Below are positions 13,769-25,758 of a DNA stretch of 64,000 nt, piece by piece. This DNA comes from Daucus carota subsp. sativus (Eukaryota > Streptophyta > Magnoliopsida > Apiales > Apiaceae). Under the pieces are notes generated by a model. The model had not been told where the DNA came from. It searched no databases and saw only the letters and a program-made list of their open reading frames with translations. Position numbers and translations under genes: made by a program. The number at the start of each line of letters is the position of its first letter. The first letter of the stretch is position 1. Where the stretch lies: the NCBI RefSeq assembly GCF_001625215.2, contig NC_030384.2:31856527-31920526 (forward strand), written 5' to 3'.

Positions 13769-16536
13769 ATGGAGAATTTTGAACCCAGCATGGAGTCTAC
13801 TCATGTCGATTCAGGTACTACTACAAATTTACACTATATTGGTGTTGTTTCGTACAAGAATTTTGTCGACATATTTCCATGTGCTGCAACAGTACGTGTA
13901 CTGCATATGCTGAAATTATGATTAATTTTATGCACTTTCATACATGTAAGATCGTGATGTAAATTTTTTACTTTCAGGTGGGGCACATCATTCACCAGTT
14001 ATTGATGAACAATTCGCAAAGAATGGAAATATACTTGAAGAGCCAATCCATTTTGAAGCGTTAGAATATACGTCCCCTGGTGGTCGTGAGTATTTTACAC
14101 CCATATGCGATGAAAAGTATAAGCCGTATGTAGATAGGGCTTTTCCCACTATTGATGCTGCATATGATTTCTACCGAGAATATGGACGTTTATGTGGATT
14201 TGATGTTCGCAAGAGTTCTGCAAAACATGCTCCTGATGGTACAGTCATTCTCAAGTACATAGAATGTAGTTGGGCTGGTACGTATGACAAAAATAAGCAA
14301 ACAACATCTGAAGTTGTTGCTGAGAAGCCCATTAAACGTCGTAGGACAAGTTCACGTAGGTGTGATTGTAATGCTATGATCAAAGTAAAATATACCGGTC
14401 TCAGTGGTTATGTTGTATCATATTTCGTTGAGGATCACAATCACGCATTAGCTTCCGCCTCCGGTAAACAGTTCTTGAGATGTAGTAGGAAGTTGAATTT
14501 CTGTCATCAGAACTTGATTTCTGACTTTTCTCGGGCAAATATTGGTCCAGTTAGAACTTATAATATAATGAAAGAGATGGTTGGTTCGTATGAGAATGTA
14601 TGTGCTACATCCACAGATTTTAAAAATTTTAAGCGCGACATGAGGGCTCGTATCGGTCCACATGATGCAGACATGATACTTGACAAGTTTAGTGGGAAAT
14701 ATGTGACGTCAAAAAAAACCTTTTACTATGAGTATAAACAAGACAATGATGGTCACTTAACTGGTCTTTTTTGGGCTGATGCTATTGGTAAACGTAACTA
14801 TAGCATATTTGGAGATACTCTGTCCTTTGATCCAACCTATCGTACAAACAAGTAGGTGAAAATTTTGTTTAGTCATTTTTCTAGTTGTCAAAATTTATGT
14901 TCTTTGTGCATGTGTGCTGTAGTAGGACCCCATATACTCTATGTCATACACCATTGCCTAATCAGATTTGTATGTTTTTTTTCCAGATATTGTATGGTAT
15001 TTATTCCTTTTACAGGTGTTGATAATCATTGGAGCAATGTGACATTTGCTGCTGCACTGGTTGAGAAAGAAGATCATACCAACATTAAGTGGGCGTTGGA
15101 TGCTTTTACCAAATGCATGGATCATATTCCTCCATGCGTCATAACAGATCAATGCCTTGGAATAAAGAAGGCTGTTTCGCTGGTTTGGCCCGAAACCATA
15201 CATCGTTATTGTATGTGGCACATTATGAATAAATTGTCTAGCAAGGTAGTTTCATATATAAAATTTTGATTTTGATTCACTCAATAAAGATTGATTAGTG
15301 CACTGATATTTTCTAAATTTTCTCAGATTCGTCCATCCTTAGCTTCTGATAAAATTTTCATGTCTAAAATGAAGTCTTTAGTCTGGGCTGATCACTTATC
15401 AATTCAAGAATTTGAAGAAGGTTGGACGTCTGTTATTGATGAATACGATTTGGGTGATAATGACTGGCTTACTGATATGCATGTCATCCGCAAAGAATGG
15501 ATCCCTGCTTATTTTAATAATGTTGCAATGGCTGGCTTGCTTAGAACAACGTCACGTTCGGAGAGCTCAAACTTCTACTTTCAACATTTTCACAAGAGCG
15601 GGGATACTTTGCTTGAGTTCTTCTCTAAATATGAAAGTGCAATTGAGAAACAACGTCATTTATTTGAAGATAACAACCAGCTCTCAATATCCGTTCCAAT
15701 ACCTGCCACCGAGTTGAAGATTGAAAAAGATGCTGCAAAAATATATACACGTCAACTGTACTACCTAGTCAGGGAAGAAATAGAATCGGCGTGGTACCAT
15801 ACAAGCATTGATGAAGTCAGTCTTATTGAAGGTGTTAAACATTTTAAAATAAAAGATGCATTATTAAAGGGAAAATTGTTTGAGGTACGTTGTTTTTTTT
15901 AAGTCAGTTAGTTTATGTAATTTTTTTATAAAACATGATGATATAGAATTTTCTATATAATTTTAGGTTACTGTAAGACTTGCTGATCACGATGTGAATT
16001 GCGAGTGCAAATTCTATGTCCGGAGAGGTTACTTATGCAGACATGCGTTTGCAAGTTTGCATCAATGTGGTGTTTCCAAAATTCCACTAGCTTTCATTAA
16101 CACACGTTGGACAAAGAATGCCGAAAATCAACCCGCGATTGTGTCCAGTGCCAATTCTCAACATTGTGTTGACAGTGAAGAGGTGAAGTTATTAGTAAAA
16201 GAAAATTGGTTTGATTTCCAGACGTGCATGAGTATTGCTGGTTTTGATAAGAGCGCGGTATGTAAGATGCGCACACATATCCAGGCGATGAAAGTTGACA
16301 TGAAAGAATTAGTGACACATAAGGAAGCAACAATTGACAAGTTTGTCGGTCCACAACCTCATTCAGATGTTGTTGTACAGAATCCAAACACAAGTCGTAA
16401 CAAAGGATGTGGCAAGAGGATCAAGAGTGGCAAAGAACAAGCGATGAACAGTAACAATGACAACCGTCGGAAGTGCAGCATATGCGGACATATTGTTGGA
16501 CATAATGCTAGGACATGTCCACTCCGAAAGAAATAA
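13769..16536 (+). CDS. FAR1/FRS-type MULE transposase (intact)
   Basis: Five exons: 13769-13814, 13978-14851, 14987-15245, 15327-15884 and 15967-16536. All have GT-AG borders and close to 768 residues. Order: FAR1-type WRKY-GCM1-like zinc domain (roughly residues 70-160, with CSW, RRCDC and DHNH), MULE transposase domain, SWIM zinc finger (Cys591, Cys593, Cys603, His605), and a C-terminal zinc knuckle (Cys749, Cys752, His758, Cys763, with one extra residue compared with the usual CX2CX4HX4C). The putative DDE residues are all present: Asp300 (SFDPTYR), Asp361 (VITDQ) and Glu472 (SRSESS). FAR1/FHY3/FRS transcription factors descend from such transposases, so a host regulatory protein is the alternative. 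Its position just inside a TIR, 320 bp from the end, and convergent with an Ulp1 gene in the same TIR pair, favours a working or recently working transposase. Confidence 0.88.
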
Positions 16537-17199
16537 AGCATTATTGCCTGATTGTTAAGAAAAATGTGTTCTTTTCAAGTCTTTTACATAATTTAACTTC
16601 TAAAAGATATTTGTAGTTGTCATGGTTATTTCATTTATCGAATAAGTTTCTTGCAGCATATTATCTATTTTGCATTGCTGAAACTTTTTTAAAAAGGTGA
16701 AATGGTTGTGGAAGTTATGTTGGGATCCCTCAGTTAATGAAAAATATCAATTTTTCTAGTAGTATGGTTGTCAATATGTATCGAGCATAGTATATATACT
16801 ACATTACATTTGATACTGGTTGCTGATAGAGCTTTCCTGAGGATTGGTCATTAACTAGTTAAATTGCCAATAAAAATGGTTCAGAATATTGGAGTAAATA
16901 CTCTGTTTTGATCTATAATCTGTGCATATGCTACCGCTCATCAACTTCAGCGGTCTTAAATCGCCTAGTTGCATTGCTTCATTCCTTAACTTACGAATCA
17001 GTCATTTTATCAATGCGTATTTGTAATATTTTTGTCCTTCGACCTGAAACAAGGTTCAGCTCTGCTGTTTTCTGCACAATACTGCAGACAGATGATGTCA
17101 ATTCCCATCAGCGGAGAATTAGTGCATCACCCATGTTTAGTTAGTTTCTATAATGTGGTCAAAATAAAGATTTCAACTAAGTGATTTCTATAATGTGCA
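16537..17199. other. Internal transposon spacer
   Basis: DNA between the transposase stop and the first RPT6 exon fragment. An open frame at 16908-17144 has no recognisable domain. Presumably holds the transposase 3' UTR and RPT6 intron sequence. Confidence 0.45.
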
Positions 17200-19586
17200 T
17201 CAGACGTGTACTGGAAACACTTTATTGGCCAGGGCAGTGGCACATCATACTTATTGTACATTTATAAGGGTCTCTGGTTCTGAATTGGTCCAGAAATATA
17301 TTGGTGAAGGCTCTCGAATGGTCAGAGAACTTTTCTTTATGGCCAGGTCTGTTTTATGTACACTAATTAAGAGTCCAACTGGTGTAGACCATAGATTACA
17401 ATGAAGGGAATAGGTTCAGTGCTTAGTAAAAAAAATCCTCTGCTATCTGCTCTTAGATATGTTCAATGTGCATTTTTGTATCTGGCCGCATCATATAGTA
17501 AGTTCATGCTAAATTAATAGCACTGCAATCAAAGATCGATTCATCTGACATAAGATATTTATTAATTTTTTCCTTTAGTTTGCATATGATCCCAACTGGC
17601 AAGTGGTTGATGGTGATGAAAGCTATGAATTAGACCGCGATAATGAACAATTTTTAACTTGCTTTTTAAATATTCTTCCACCTTTTCATACTTGTCAAGT
17701 TGTCAGTGATGCAAGTTCTTTGCTTGAAGTTTTGTTTAACAGGGAGCATGCTCCATCTATTATATTTATGGATGAGATCGACAGTATCGGGTCTGCTCGA
17801 ATGGAATCTGATAGAGGCAACGGTGATAGTGAGGTGCAGCGTACAATGCTAGAGCAAAGTTGTTTGGCACAAGGGCTCCTGCAATTACAGAAAATATGCA
17901 CAGCGCTACAAGGAGGACGAGGATGAGATGGTAATGGCCCTCTAGCCCTCTATGTGTAGTCGAGTGAAAGAAGAATAGTAAGAACTCAGCACAAAATGCT
18001 GTGGCAGCGACAAAGCATAAAGCTCCATCTGGCAAGGGAAACAAGCTGAAATATGGAGAAAGGACCATCGATCAATTAGCTGAGAATTGAGCAGTGATCA
18101 ATTGATTTACCAAAAACTGAAATTTAATCCAAACTTCCTTCTAGGCAGCAGTGTTTTATCACTGTCAATGCAGATTGACCAGTAGCATATATGGCTCTTA
18201 TACTCAAACCTATATGACAATACAACATAGCTATTTGGTTGCAAACCTTAAATTCCCTGGGCTCTTTCACACAAAAGTATAAGAGCTCTGGCTTGTGAAT
18301 AGATAACAAAAGAACGTCCTAAAGATGATCGTTAAGATCTTTTTATATTTGGGTAGAAAGTTGGGAAATGTAAATACCTGTAGCTGTTTCTGGAATAGTG
18401 TTTAGGTCTATGCAGTGAACTGAATATATGTACATATATAGGACTTGTTCAAACACAAAATTTCTTAGCCTACAAACCATACACATATGCAGAATTCATT
18501 AACAACAATCCTTGAGCCCAAACAGAATTTACCAATTTTTTTGAAAATAAAAAAAATAAAAAATAAGCTTATATCAATGAATTGTAATTTTGATTGTTAT
18601 ATAAACATTGTATCTTAGTATTTATATCTTGATTGACCACAATTAATATATTATTTAAATATTTTGTTTCAGAACTTCTGGTGAATCCTATAATGTTGTT
18701 TCAGTATAACGCTTGTCGATGTTGATGCATTCTGAAGGTTTGTAGTGTGACATGCCCCGATGTATATATACTTGTTCTACTCCGAGCTATCTAGATGTTA
18801 CAAGATTCTGCAGGGTCTTTTAAGTTTAATTATCTTGCCAAACTAAACATCCGTGTAAAAAAATTAGATACCCATGTAACAATGTGAGGTAAATACAGCA
18901 GATACTAAGAGAAACACTGACCTGGTTTTCTCAGACAGCAACATGACAACACCATAGACGAAGAACATGAGAAGCATTCCACCATGTTCAAAATCATTCA
19001 TGTGAGTTGGGTTCAATACTCCATCAACAAAGTAATTGAAGTGAGGTGAATATAAAAGCTCTATACACATATCAAGAAAAGCCCCGGCAGATATAACATA
19101 CAACTCCAAATATTTCAGTTTTCCATTGTAACCAGGAACCGGATTCCAAACTCTGACCTGAAAAAACTTGGGATTCAACACCTGCCTCACCAAAGAGCAC
19201 CATACGCGCCATACACCAATCAACAGGAATAATGTCCCCGGTACAGCATGCCCCATAAAAGACCCCATCTCTGCGATTCAATGGTAATCCAATATCAAGA
19301 CAGGAGCTGTATTTATTCCCTCTAGTTCTACACACAAGTTTGATCACAACCAATGATGCTAAGCTACGTAATATTTCACCCTCAAACTCTACAACACATT
19401 TCGATTCTTAAAGCCGGCTTTTCTCTATTTATTTTCTTCTAGTTTTTACACAAGTTTGATCACAGCCAATGATACCAAGCTACGTAATTTCTGATCCTCA
19501 AAGAACCAACCACAATAACTTACTTTTCTGATCCACAATAGCTTGTCAACCAATTGGATCGGTTCGAAGCATCAAGCAAGATCAAG
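17200..19586 (+). pseudogene. RPT6: Captured fragment of 26S proteasome ATPase gene RPT6, split by an insertion
   Basis: Three exon pieces match the AAA+ core of RPT6 (regulatory subunit 8). Piece one, 17200-17346, reads [10 protein letters not shown] through [19 protein letters not shown]. Piece two, 17742-17854, reads [20 protein letters not shown] to VQRTMLE. Piece three, about 19542-19586, reads LVNQLDRFEASSKIK. Introns survive (donor after MAR, acceptor before EHAPS), so the copy came from genomic DNA, not from mRNA. The Walker A GTGKT has become CTGNT, losing the ATP-binding lysine; Walker B (IIFMDEID) is kept. Everything before Walker A and after FEASSKIK is missing. An inverted DUF716 gene piece separates pieces two and three. 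Not a functional ATPase. An open frame upstream of piece two ([18 protein letters not shown], from about 17580) is unrecognised. Confidence 0.85.
17856..19268 (-). pseudogene. Captured 5' part of a DUF716/TMEM45-type membrane protein gene
   Basis: Two exons on the minus strand. 18922-19268 starts with ATG and reads MGSFMGHAVPGTLFLLIGVW through YLELYVISAGAFLDMCIELL and HMNDFEHGGMLLMFF. Exon 17856-18045 continues in frame (SLFPLPDGALCFVAATAFCA through [20 protein letters not shown]). The 876-bp intron is kept with GT-AG. The protein is a hydrophobic multi-pass type, as in plant DUF716 proteins of roughly 290 residues. Only about the first 175-180 are present, and the frame runs into the RPT6 exon where the two joined. 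Upstream sequence (19269-19540) may include its original promoter or 5' UTR. Function of the family is poorly known. Confidence 0.8.
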
Positions 19587-20033
19587 GAAATTTCTTTGCA
19601 CATAAAAACTGCAGTACATACTGCTAAAGTACAGTGCTGCATAGGTACACTAGTACAAATTCAGCCAAAGAGGGAAAAAATACCGCAAACAATAGGAAAC
19701 CCAGATGCTGTTATTCTGTTACAGCATCTGATGTGTAATCTATCTATATATTGTTCCTTTCCCAAACTTTGCATAAGACTGAGCCTTCCACATTATAAAT
19801 AAGAAAAAACAGCTACAGATAGATTAAATAAATACGTCATGCCTTGAATATCTCGCAAAATGATATAAATTCACAATGATAAAGTTTTAAACCAATGCTG
19901 AAACAATATTAAATATGTTACATAAAGGTTCTGGATGTGAAAATTGAATTAATAGCTCACTACTACAGCACCAAATTAATTATTAGTACCCCACACTTAT
20001 AACGCCAACAAGAAGGCAACTTGTTAACAACTT

Positions 20034-23000
20034 TTATCTTGCTCTCATAACATTCAGACTTTTGCCAACAGCTTTCATAATTTCTTCCCTTTTTTCATTC
20101 AGCGGGCTAGTCAGCATCTGATGACAATATATTTTTCGAAGCTTCTCCATCTGATTTTTCCCGACCTGTAAAAGGATTTTAAGCTTTCAGATGTTTATAC
20201 ATCAATGGTATGCACGTATCAGTAATGGTCAACACGACATTGTCAGAATGAAGCTTATCAATATAGAGTCAACTAACCTTCTCATTTTGTAGCGTACCAG
20301 CCCAAGGAATACGACGCCCACCCATGTAAGTTTCCATATGCCGCATCACAAAAATACCACAATCAACAACATTATCATTCGTTTGCCACTCCATTTCTAT
20401 GAAGTTAGGTTCTAAAGCAGACACTTTTTCCCAAGTAAGCACATTTTCTTGCTTCAGCATCCGGACGAACAACTTATGCTATATACATGTGTTATTAACA
20501 ACGAGATAAACAATACACTTGAATACCACTTTATATAATTTTAATCCTATTAAATTAGCCGAGTAATATTTTACTAGATTCTTACCAGAGTTGAAGGTGC
20601 ATCTCCATATACCGCACTAGTATCTTTGTAGTGTTTGTTGTTATCTATGATGTCCCACGATGGATGCTTTATGTTATAGCAAATAAGGTAGTGATGCACC
20701 CCTTGATGTATTGGAAAGAAAAACTGCAAATAAATGGTTCCAAAAAAGTAATAGGTATAGTCCCTTAAATGAAGTACATGCCTCTTCTATGTGTTATGTA
20801 TTACAGTGAACTTTTAAGTGCAACTCAAAAGTAGAACTTACCATATCAAAGTCAGCGATTACATATGTTTTCTGATGCAAATAATTTATAGTGCACCAAC
20901 ACATGTCCACATGTTCCATAAAGTTATCATAGCGGTGCTCGAAACTTTTTCCATTGTTTGCGAGGGCAACCAACTACAAGCAAATGGACACAAATTACAT
21001 ACCATCATACAAAATTATTAATTAAGCCTAACCTAACACAATTATAATTTTTTTTAAAACCTAACACATGTCATAATATTCACAATAAATTAGAATTTAT
21101 CCTGCTGCAGTACACAATCATAATATTCACACCTAACAAATTTGTAGGATAGCTTGAACCTAAACTTAAGAAAGTACCGTTGTTTCAACAGTCAGAAAGC
21201 ACCGAAAAGGTGAATTTGGCCCTCTTAGTCTCTCTCCATAATTCCGCAGATATGACCAGCAATCAATAACCGTTCCCTCCACCCATGAGTTAAACTTTAG
21301 AGACTGAAATTGTGCTTTAGTACACATTCTGTCGATCCACACAAAAAGGTATTCACTATCACAAAAAACAAGGCAACATTAATACAGATTTATAATCAAC
21401 AAATTATGTATATGTTACTTTTGTGACATTTATAATCTAAAAGGCATACTCTTTTCGCTTTCTGTTACTGAAAAGCCACTGCCAAACTGCTTCTTGCTCG
21501 GGGTTAATTTGCCTCCGTCGTAGGTCATTCACTATTCTAATAACATATGGGGATTTAGCATTATCAGATAGATGCACCTGACGTCGAGGTCTATCCAACT
21601 TTGCAATATTGTCATCTGTTCTTGCAACTTCTATCGCTTCCCTCCCTCCATCTGAATCTTTAGCACACTCCTTAGCAATATTCAAGACATTTATATCTTC
21701 ATTAATTTCATGAGTTTCTGTTTGTGTAAGCCCCAAAGAGAAGCTAGGAGTCTCATCATTTAAATCTCTCGCGGCAGAAATTTTACTCTTGCTAGCTGAG
21801 TATTCTACAAGAGCTCTATCAATATCTGCAATATCTTGAGTTGACAAAGGCTCAAGTGAGTCCAAATCATGTTGTGACACATTAATGTTCTGTGAAGTCG
21901 GATAATCCCCCATACACCCAATTTTCTCTTTGTAGCAACTGAATAAATCGCTCAATTTTTGCTTAATCATTGCATTTCTCTCACTGCTTGGAAACATTGT
22001 ACTGGCCTTTTCTTGTGATGTCATGAAGTCCTCAAAGATTCTACTTAGAACCGTAATCTTTTTTTCCAAAATATCAAACACTACCTGTTTGTAGAAAGAT
22101 TTAATTTTTTAGATCAACAACCCATGCTGAGATAATTTAAACAATCACTGCATCTACATACCTTCTCATCCGAAAAATCATGACAGTCAGCAGAAGCTTC
22201 ACTATCACTTACATAATCCTGAAAAAAAAAAAAAGTAGAACAAACTTCAGTTAAAATACCAATATACTGCACTAGTACACTAGTATACTGCAGCAGTATA
22301 CTAACCCATGCAGGATATACAGAGGTTTTTTACATTATATATCACAAAATTTAAATACAGTATGCTGTAGTCATAATCAATAATAAATCTTGACCAAATT
22401 AACATATCTAACGTGCTGTAGAAATCTGCACAAAGTCTATTGTCAGGTAATTATTTCTGAAGTTTAAACATAATCTTTCTACTAGATTAACAATAAATCT
22501 GTGCTAGATTAAGAACTTTAATATACAGCTAGGAAGAGGATACCGTGCCCGATTTCTCCTTACTCATCTAAGGGGTCAGGCAAGCATGGTAAGAAATAGA
22601 GAACTAATAATAATGTTCTGTAATAGTATATGCCCTAATGTCAGAACAAGCCTAGTCAATATTAAATCATATATACTTCTATTTTCCTAATGACACTATG
22701 GATGTTTAATATTATGCAGCCATTAACAAAAACCTTCTAACACCACTAAAGGTTTCCAAAAAATAGATAATAAAATAACTTATACCTTTTCTTCATTTTG
22801 GACTTCCGGTGCAGATTTCTCATTATCATTTTCCTAATAGGGTACCATTGTTAGCAAGACATCAGTAGCAAATAGGAAACAAATTAAACTTCCACAATGA
22901 ACTTACGATATCATTGTTGCATTCATCAGCAGCCCATTCAAGAATTTCACCAATGCCAAAATTGTCATCCAAAATCTCATTATCCTCTCGCTCACGCAAA

Positions 23001-25278
23001 AGTGCATCAGACCAAGCAAGATAAGCAGGTATCTCTCTAACGACTTCCTTGGTCGTATTGTTCTTTACCCTATCTACATATAAATACTATATATAACGAC
23101 AATATCAGTAATCAGCTTAATAAATAACCCATATTTAGATCACCTTCTTTATTAAAATGCAAAACTTACAATCAAAAATGCCAGTGGTCCTGCGAAATAT
23201 CTTTTTTCTGGGTCAGCTGCCCAAAATGCGTGTGTAAACTTAAGCCTTGCTATTAAAAGTTCGCACCATTTAAACTCATAACACTTGTCCAAATTTCCAT
23301 TGAAGCTCAGAATATCAGTCTTAAGAAAACAATTTTGGTTGGATTCTATCAGAAAATTTGTCATAAACACTAAAAAATTGAGCTTGAATTCCATGTTCAC
23401 TGTCTTTTCCCTCTTCAGCAATTTAGAAACCATTGTTGCTGTAACATGACTCTTCGTTGTTGGTACAAATTGTTCTGCCCAGATAGTCAAATTGTCCGCT
23501 CCTCCATCTAACTCAATCTTTTTTCTACCAATGGGAAGACCTAGAACCTTGTTCACTACAAACTCAGAAATCTCAATTGAACCATTTTTCAAAACTAAGG
23601 AAGATGTGCTCTTATCGAATGACTCAACGATATCATAACCTAATCTGTGTGGATATCTTCCCATTTTAAAATTTAAAAGTTCACCAAATCCGGTCTTATT
23701 AACCCACTCCTTTTGATTCTGATTGAATGCTGCAATAGTATCTGAGAAAATTTCTGGACGGAATTTCTTTTGTATGTACCTTTTATATACTCTCTTTGGT
23801 TTAGCATTCTTTTTGGGACTCAAATTCCGAAATTTCTTCTTTACAGGAGAATGAATAGCCTTGCCCTTCTTTCCAGCAGAATGATTAGCCTTGCCCTTCT
23901 TTTCGGCAGGATGATTAGCCTTATCCTGCAATAGCCAACAATCTCTATTACAAAATCTAACAACTGCATGTTCATTGGGAAAATGTAATATTACACTGTC
24001 GGAAAGTATGTGTGCTGCAAAAACACGAGACTAAGGCCACAAATTGCTTCTTTAATTGCTAACTGTATTTTATCTACAGAGATATCATGTACAATGACAT
24101 CATGTACTACGATCATATATCACAACTTAATTACTGCATACCATTATATTTATGTATACAACTATATTAGGAATACAAAGCAATTACAAGTAATACCTCT
24201 GCATTCATTTTCCTTCGTTTTGTTCCCCTGACAGAGTTGCTAGAATCTATTTGTTCTGCAGTCTTACTACGCTTCTCCTCTCGTTGCTTATTAAGCCCAA
24301 GTTTCCTTTCCACTTTATTATTAGTTAGCGTCCCTGCCGGTTTTGGCTTAGAACCTGCAGCACTTGATAGTTCTACTTCCACCGCATATTTCTTTTTCCT
24401 TACTGTACTCAACTTCGGACTTGTTTCAGACCACTTCTGTAGACTCATTACATGTCCTGCTCAAGCACACGTTTATCAAAGTTATAATAATACACAATTT
24501 TAATCAATAATACCGTTTAGAGTTAGATATAAACTTTGGAAATACTTTCACGGGGATGTGGTAATACTATCACAGCATCTTCTATATAATCTATTTACAT
24601 AAACTTTAAGCTACGCCTATATGCTGCAGCCTTACACTAAAAATTAAGAGGTTTATGCCCAGACAATGACTAAAAAATGCTTATGTACTAAACACATGCG
24701 ACATCATTAATTCCATACCTTTTTCTCTTAAGGCCGCTGGACTTGTAACAAAATCATCATCATCATTGCCCGACTGCATACAGGTTTTTCGCCTAATTCC
24801 TATAGAACTGAAACCTCCTTGTGGCCCCAATTTTTTCCTCTTCCCTAGTGTTGTCAATTTTAGATTCTTTTCAGGAGCCTTTTTTGAGGTCATTGCACGT
24901 CCTGCTTAAGTACAAAATCAAAACAACTAGCTATCAAGTTTAAGTTAAAAAAATAAAATTCTTGCACATACTGCTGAAGTACATACTGCAGAAGCACGAC
25001 AAGAAAAAATCCCATGAATTGAACATTAGCAATTTGCATCGCATCTTATCGTTTCAACAAATTATAAAACTCTATACTTTAGGTACCCATACATAAAAAA
25101 TTGGTTGTGCAGCAGTCTAGATTAAACGTACTTAATCCAAGTTGTTAACAATGACTAAAGCATATACATGCAAAAAAGATGTCTCAATTAACCATTAACC
25201 ATAATTTAAACACCTACATTGAAAGATAGAGAACTTACTTCTTCCCGCACTAGTATTAATCTCAGACACTGCAACCAT
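20034..25278 (-). CDS. Ulp1-like C48 cysteine protease of the transposon (intact, 13 exons)
   Basis: Thirteen minus-strand exons: 25239-25278, 24719-24901, 24197-24456, 23170-23925, 22907-23086, 22786-22833, 22162-22218, 21450-22084, 21178-21355, 20842-20973, 20586-20723, 20278-20478 and 20034-20165. Every border is GT-AG and the frame closes to 979 residues. The first 190 residues or so are very basic (repeats of KKGKANHS, KRKK), likely nuclear or DNA/RNA-binding. Next comes a domain typical of plant transposon Ulp1 proteins (around GFGELLNFKMGRYPHRLGYD), then an acidic linker. The C-terminal C48 peptidase carries the expected His834 (HHYLIC), Asp850 (IIDNN), Gln901 (EWQ) and Cys909 (VVDCG). 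Ulp1/SENP enzymes process or remove SUMO; the substrate of transposon versions is unknown. It converges with the transposase and ends 3.5 kb from it. The start is the first ATG of exon 1 and is less certain than the rest. Confidence 0.85.
24197..24901 (-). repeat. Tandemly duplicated exon in the Ulp1-like gene
   Basis: Exons 2 (24719-24901) and 3 (24197-24456) start alike, including the splice acceptor: AGCAG|GAC-TG--AATGA, then CTGAAA and TTGA. The proteins have parallel starts (MTSKKAPEKNLKLTTLGKRK and MSLQKWSETSPKLSTVRKKK). Identity fades after about 80 bp. The phase is compatible, so both can be spliced in. Confidence 0.6.
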
Positions 25279-25699
25279 TGCTCGAGGAGTCAAAGCCACG
25301 ATGCCCTTATAGCACAATATCTGCACTCGTACTGTACAGCCTTTCTCCGTTTAAATAATCAAGGTTTTGATTACGAGGAATCAGGTTTTGAATGTGGCAA
25401 AATCAATCATGATCACAAACTATTTCTTATCGAGCGATTATGTACCAAAAGGGAGCGAGCTAGAGTGTACACAAAAGATACTGATTTGCACTTTTCCTGG
25501 AGTTTTCTTTTGTTGATGTAATAAAATCCCAAAATTGTAGTTATACACCTACAGTATCTAAATCACATACCGTATAGGGAATTAAAATATACATGTATAA
25601 TACATCACTTAGATCTCAGCCTTTAATTTTTTTTCAATCTGATGGCTAATATTAAGGTTCTAAAGTTCTAATTATAATAGGTTCTATGCGGAACCTGAC

Positions 25700-25701
<2 letters not shown>

Positions 25702-25754
<53 letters not shown>
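25702..25754. repeat. (TA)n microsatellite at the right end of the 12.25-kb element
   Basis: About 53 bp of TA units between the ends of two related TIR elements. Confidence 0.95.

Positions 25755-25758
<4 letters not shown>

Larger units (their letters stand above)
13450..25701. mobile_element. 12.25-kb MULE-like transposon with FAR1-type transposase, Ulp1 protease and trapped host exons
   Basis: The left end (13450 on) and the inverted right end (25701 backwards) align over about 70 bp: GGG(C/T)..AGGTTC, then TAGAACC, then an identical TATTATAATTAGAACTT, then a region ending in AGATTG. Both ends abut (TA)n. Inside are an intact FAR1/MULE transposase gene (13769-16536, plus) and an intact Ulp1-like protease gene (20034-25278, minus). 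Between them lie RPT6 and DUF716 gene fragments (17200-19586). MULEs with ULP1-like domains are known from melon, Arabidopsis and rice, and rice Micron elements are known to sit in (TA)n, but a MULE with all these parts in one unit is unusual. The target-site duplication cannot be read because both flanks are TA repeat. The TIR pair and the contents are seen; that they move together is inference. Confidence 0.78.

Noticed and set aside
16908-17144. ORF of 78 codons before the RPT6 fragment
   Set aside because: No recognisable domain and no splice partners; probably captured intron or spacer.
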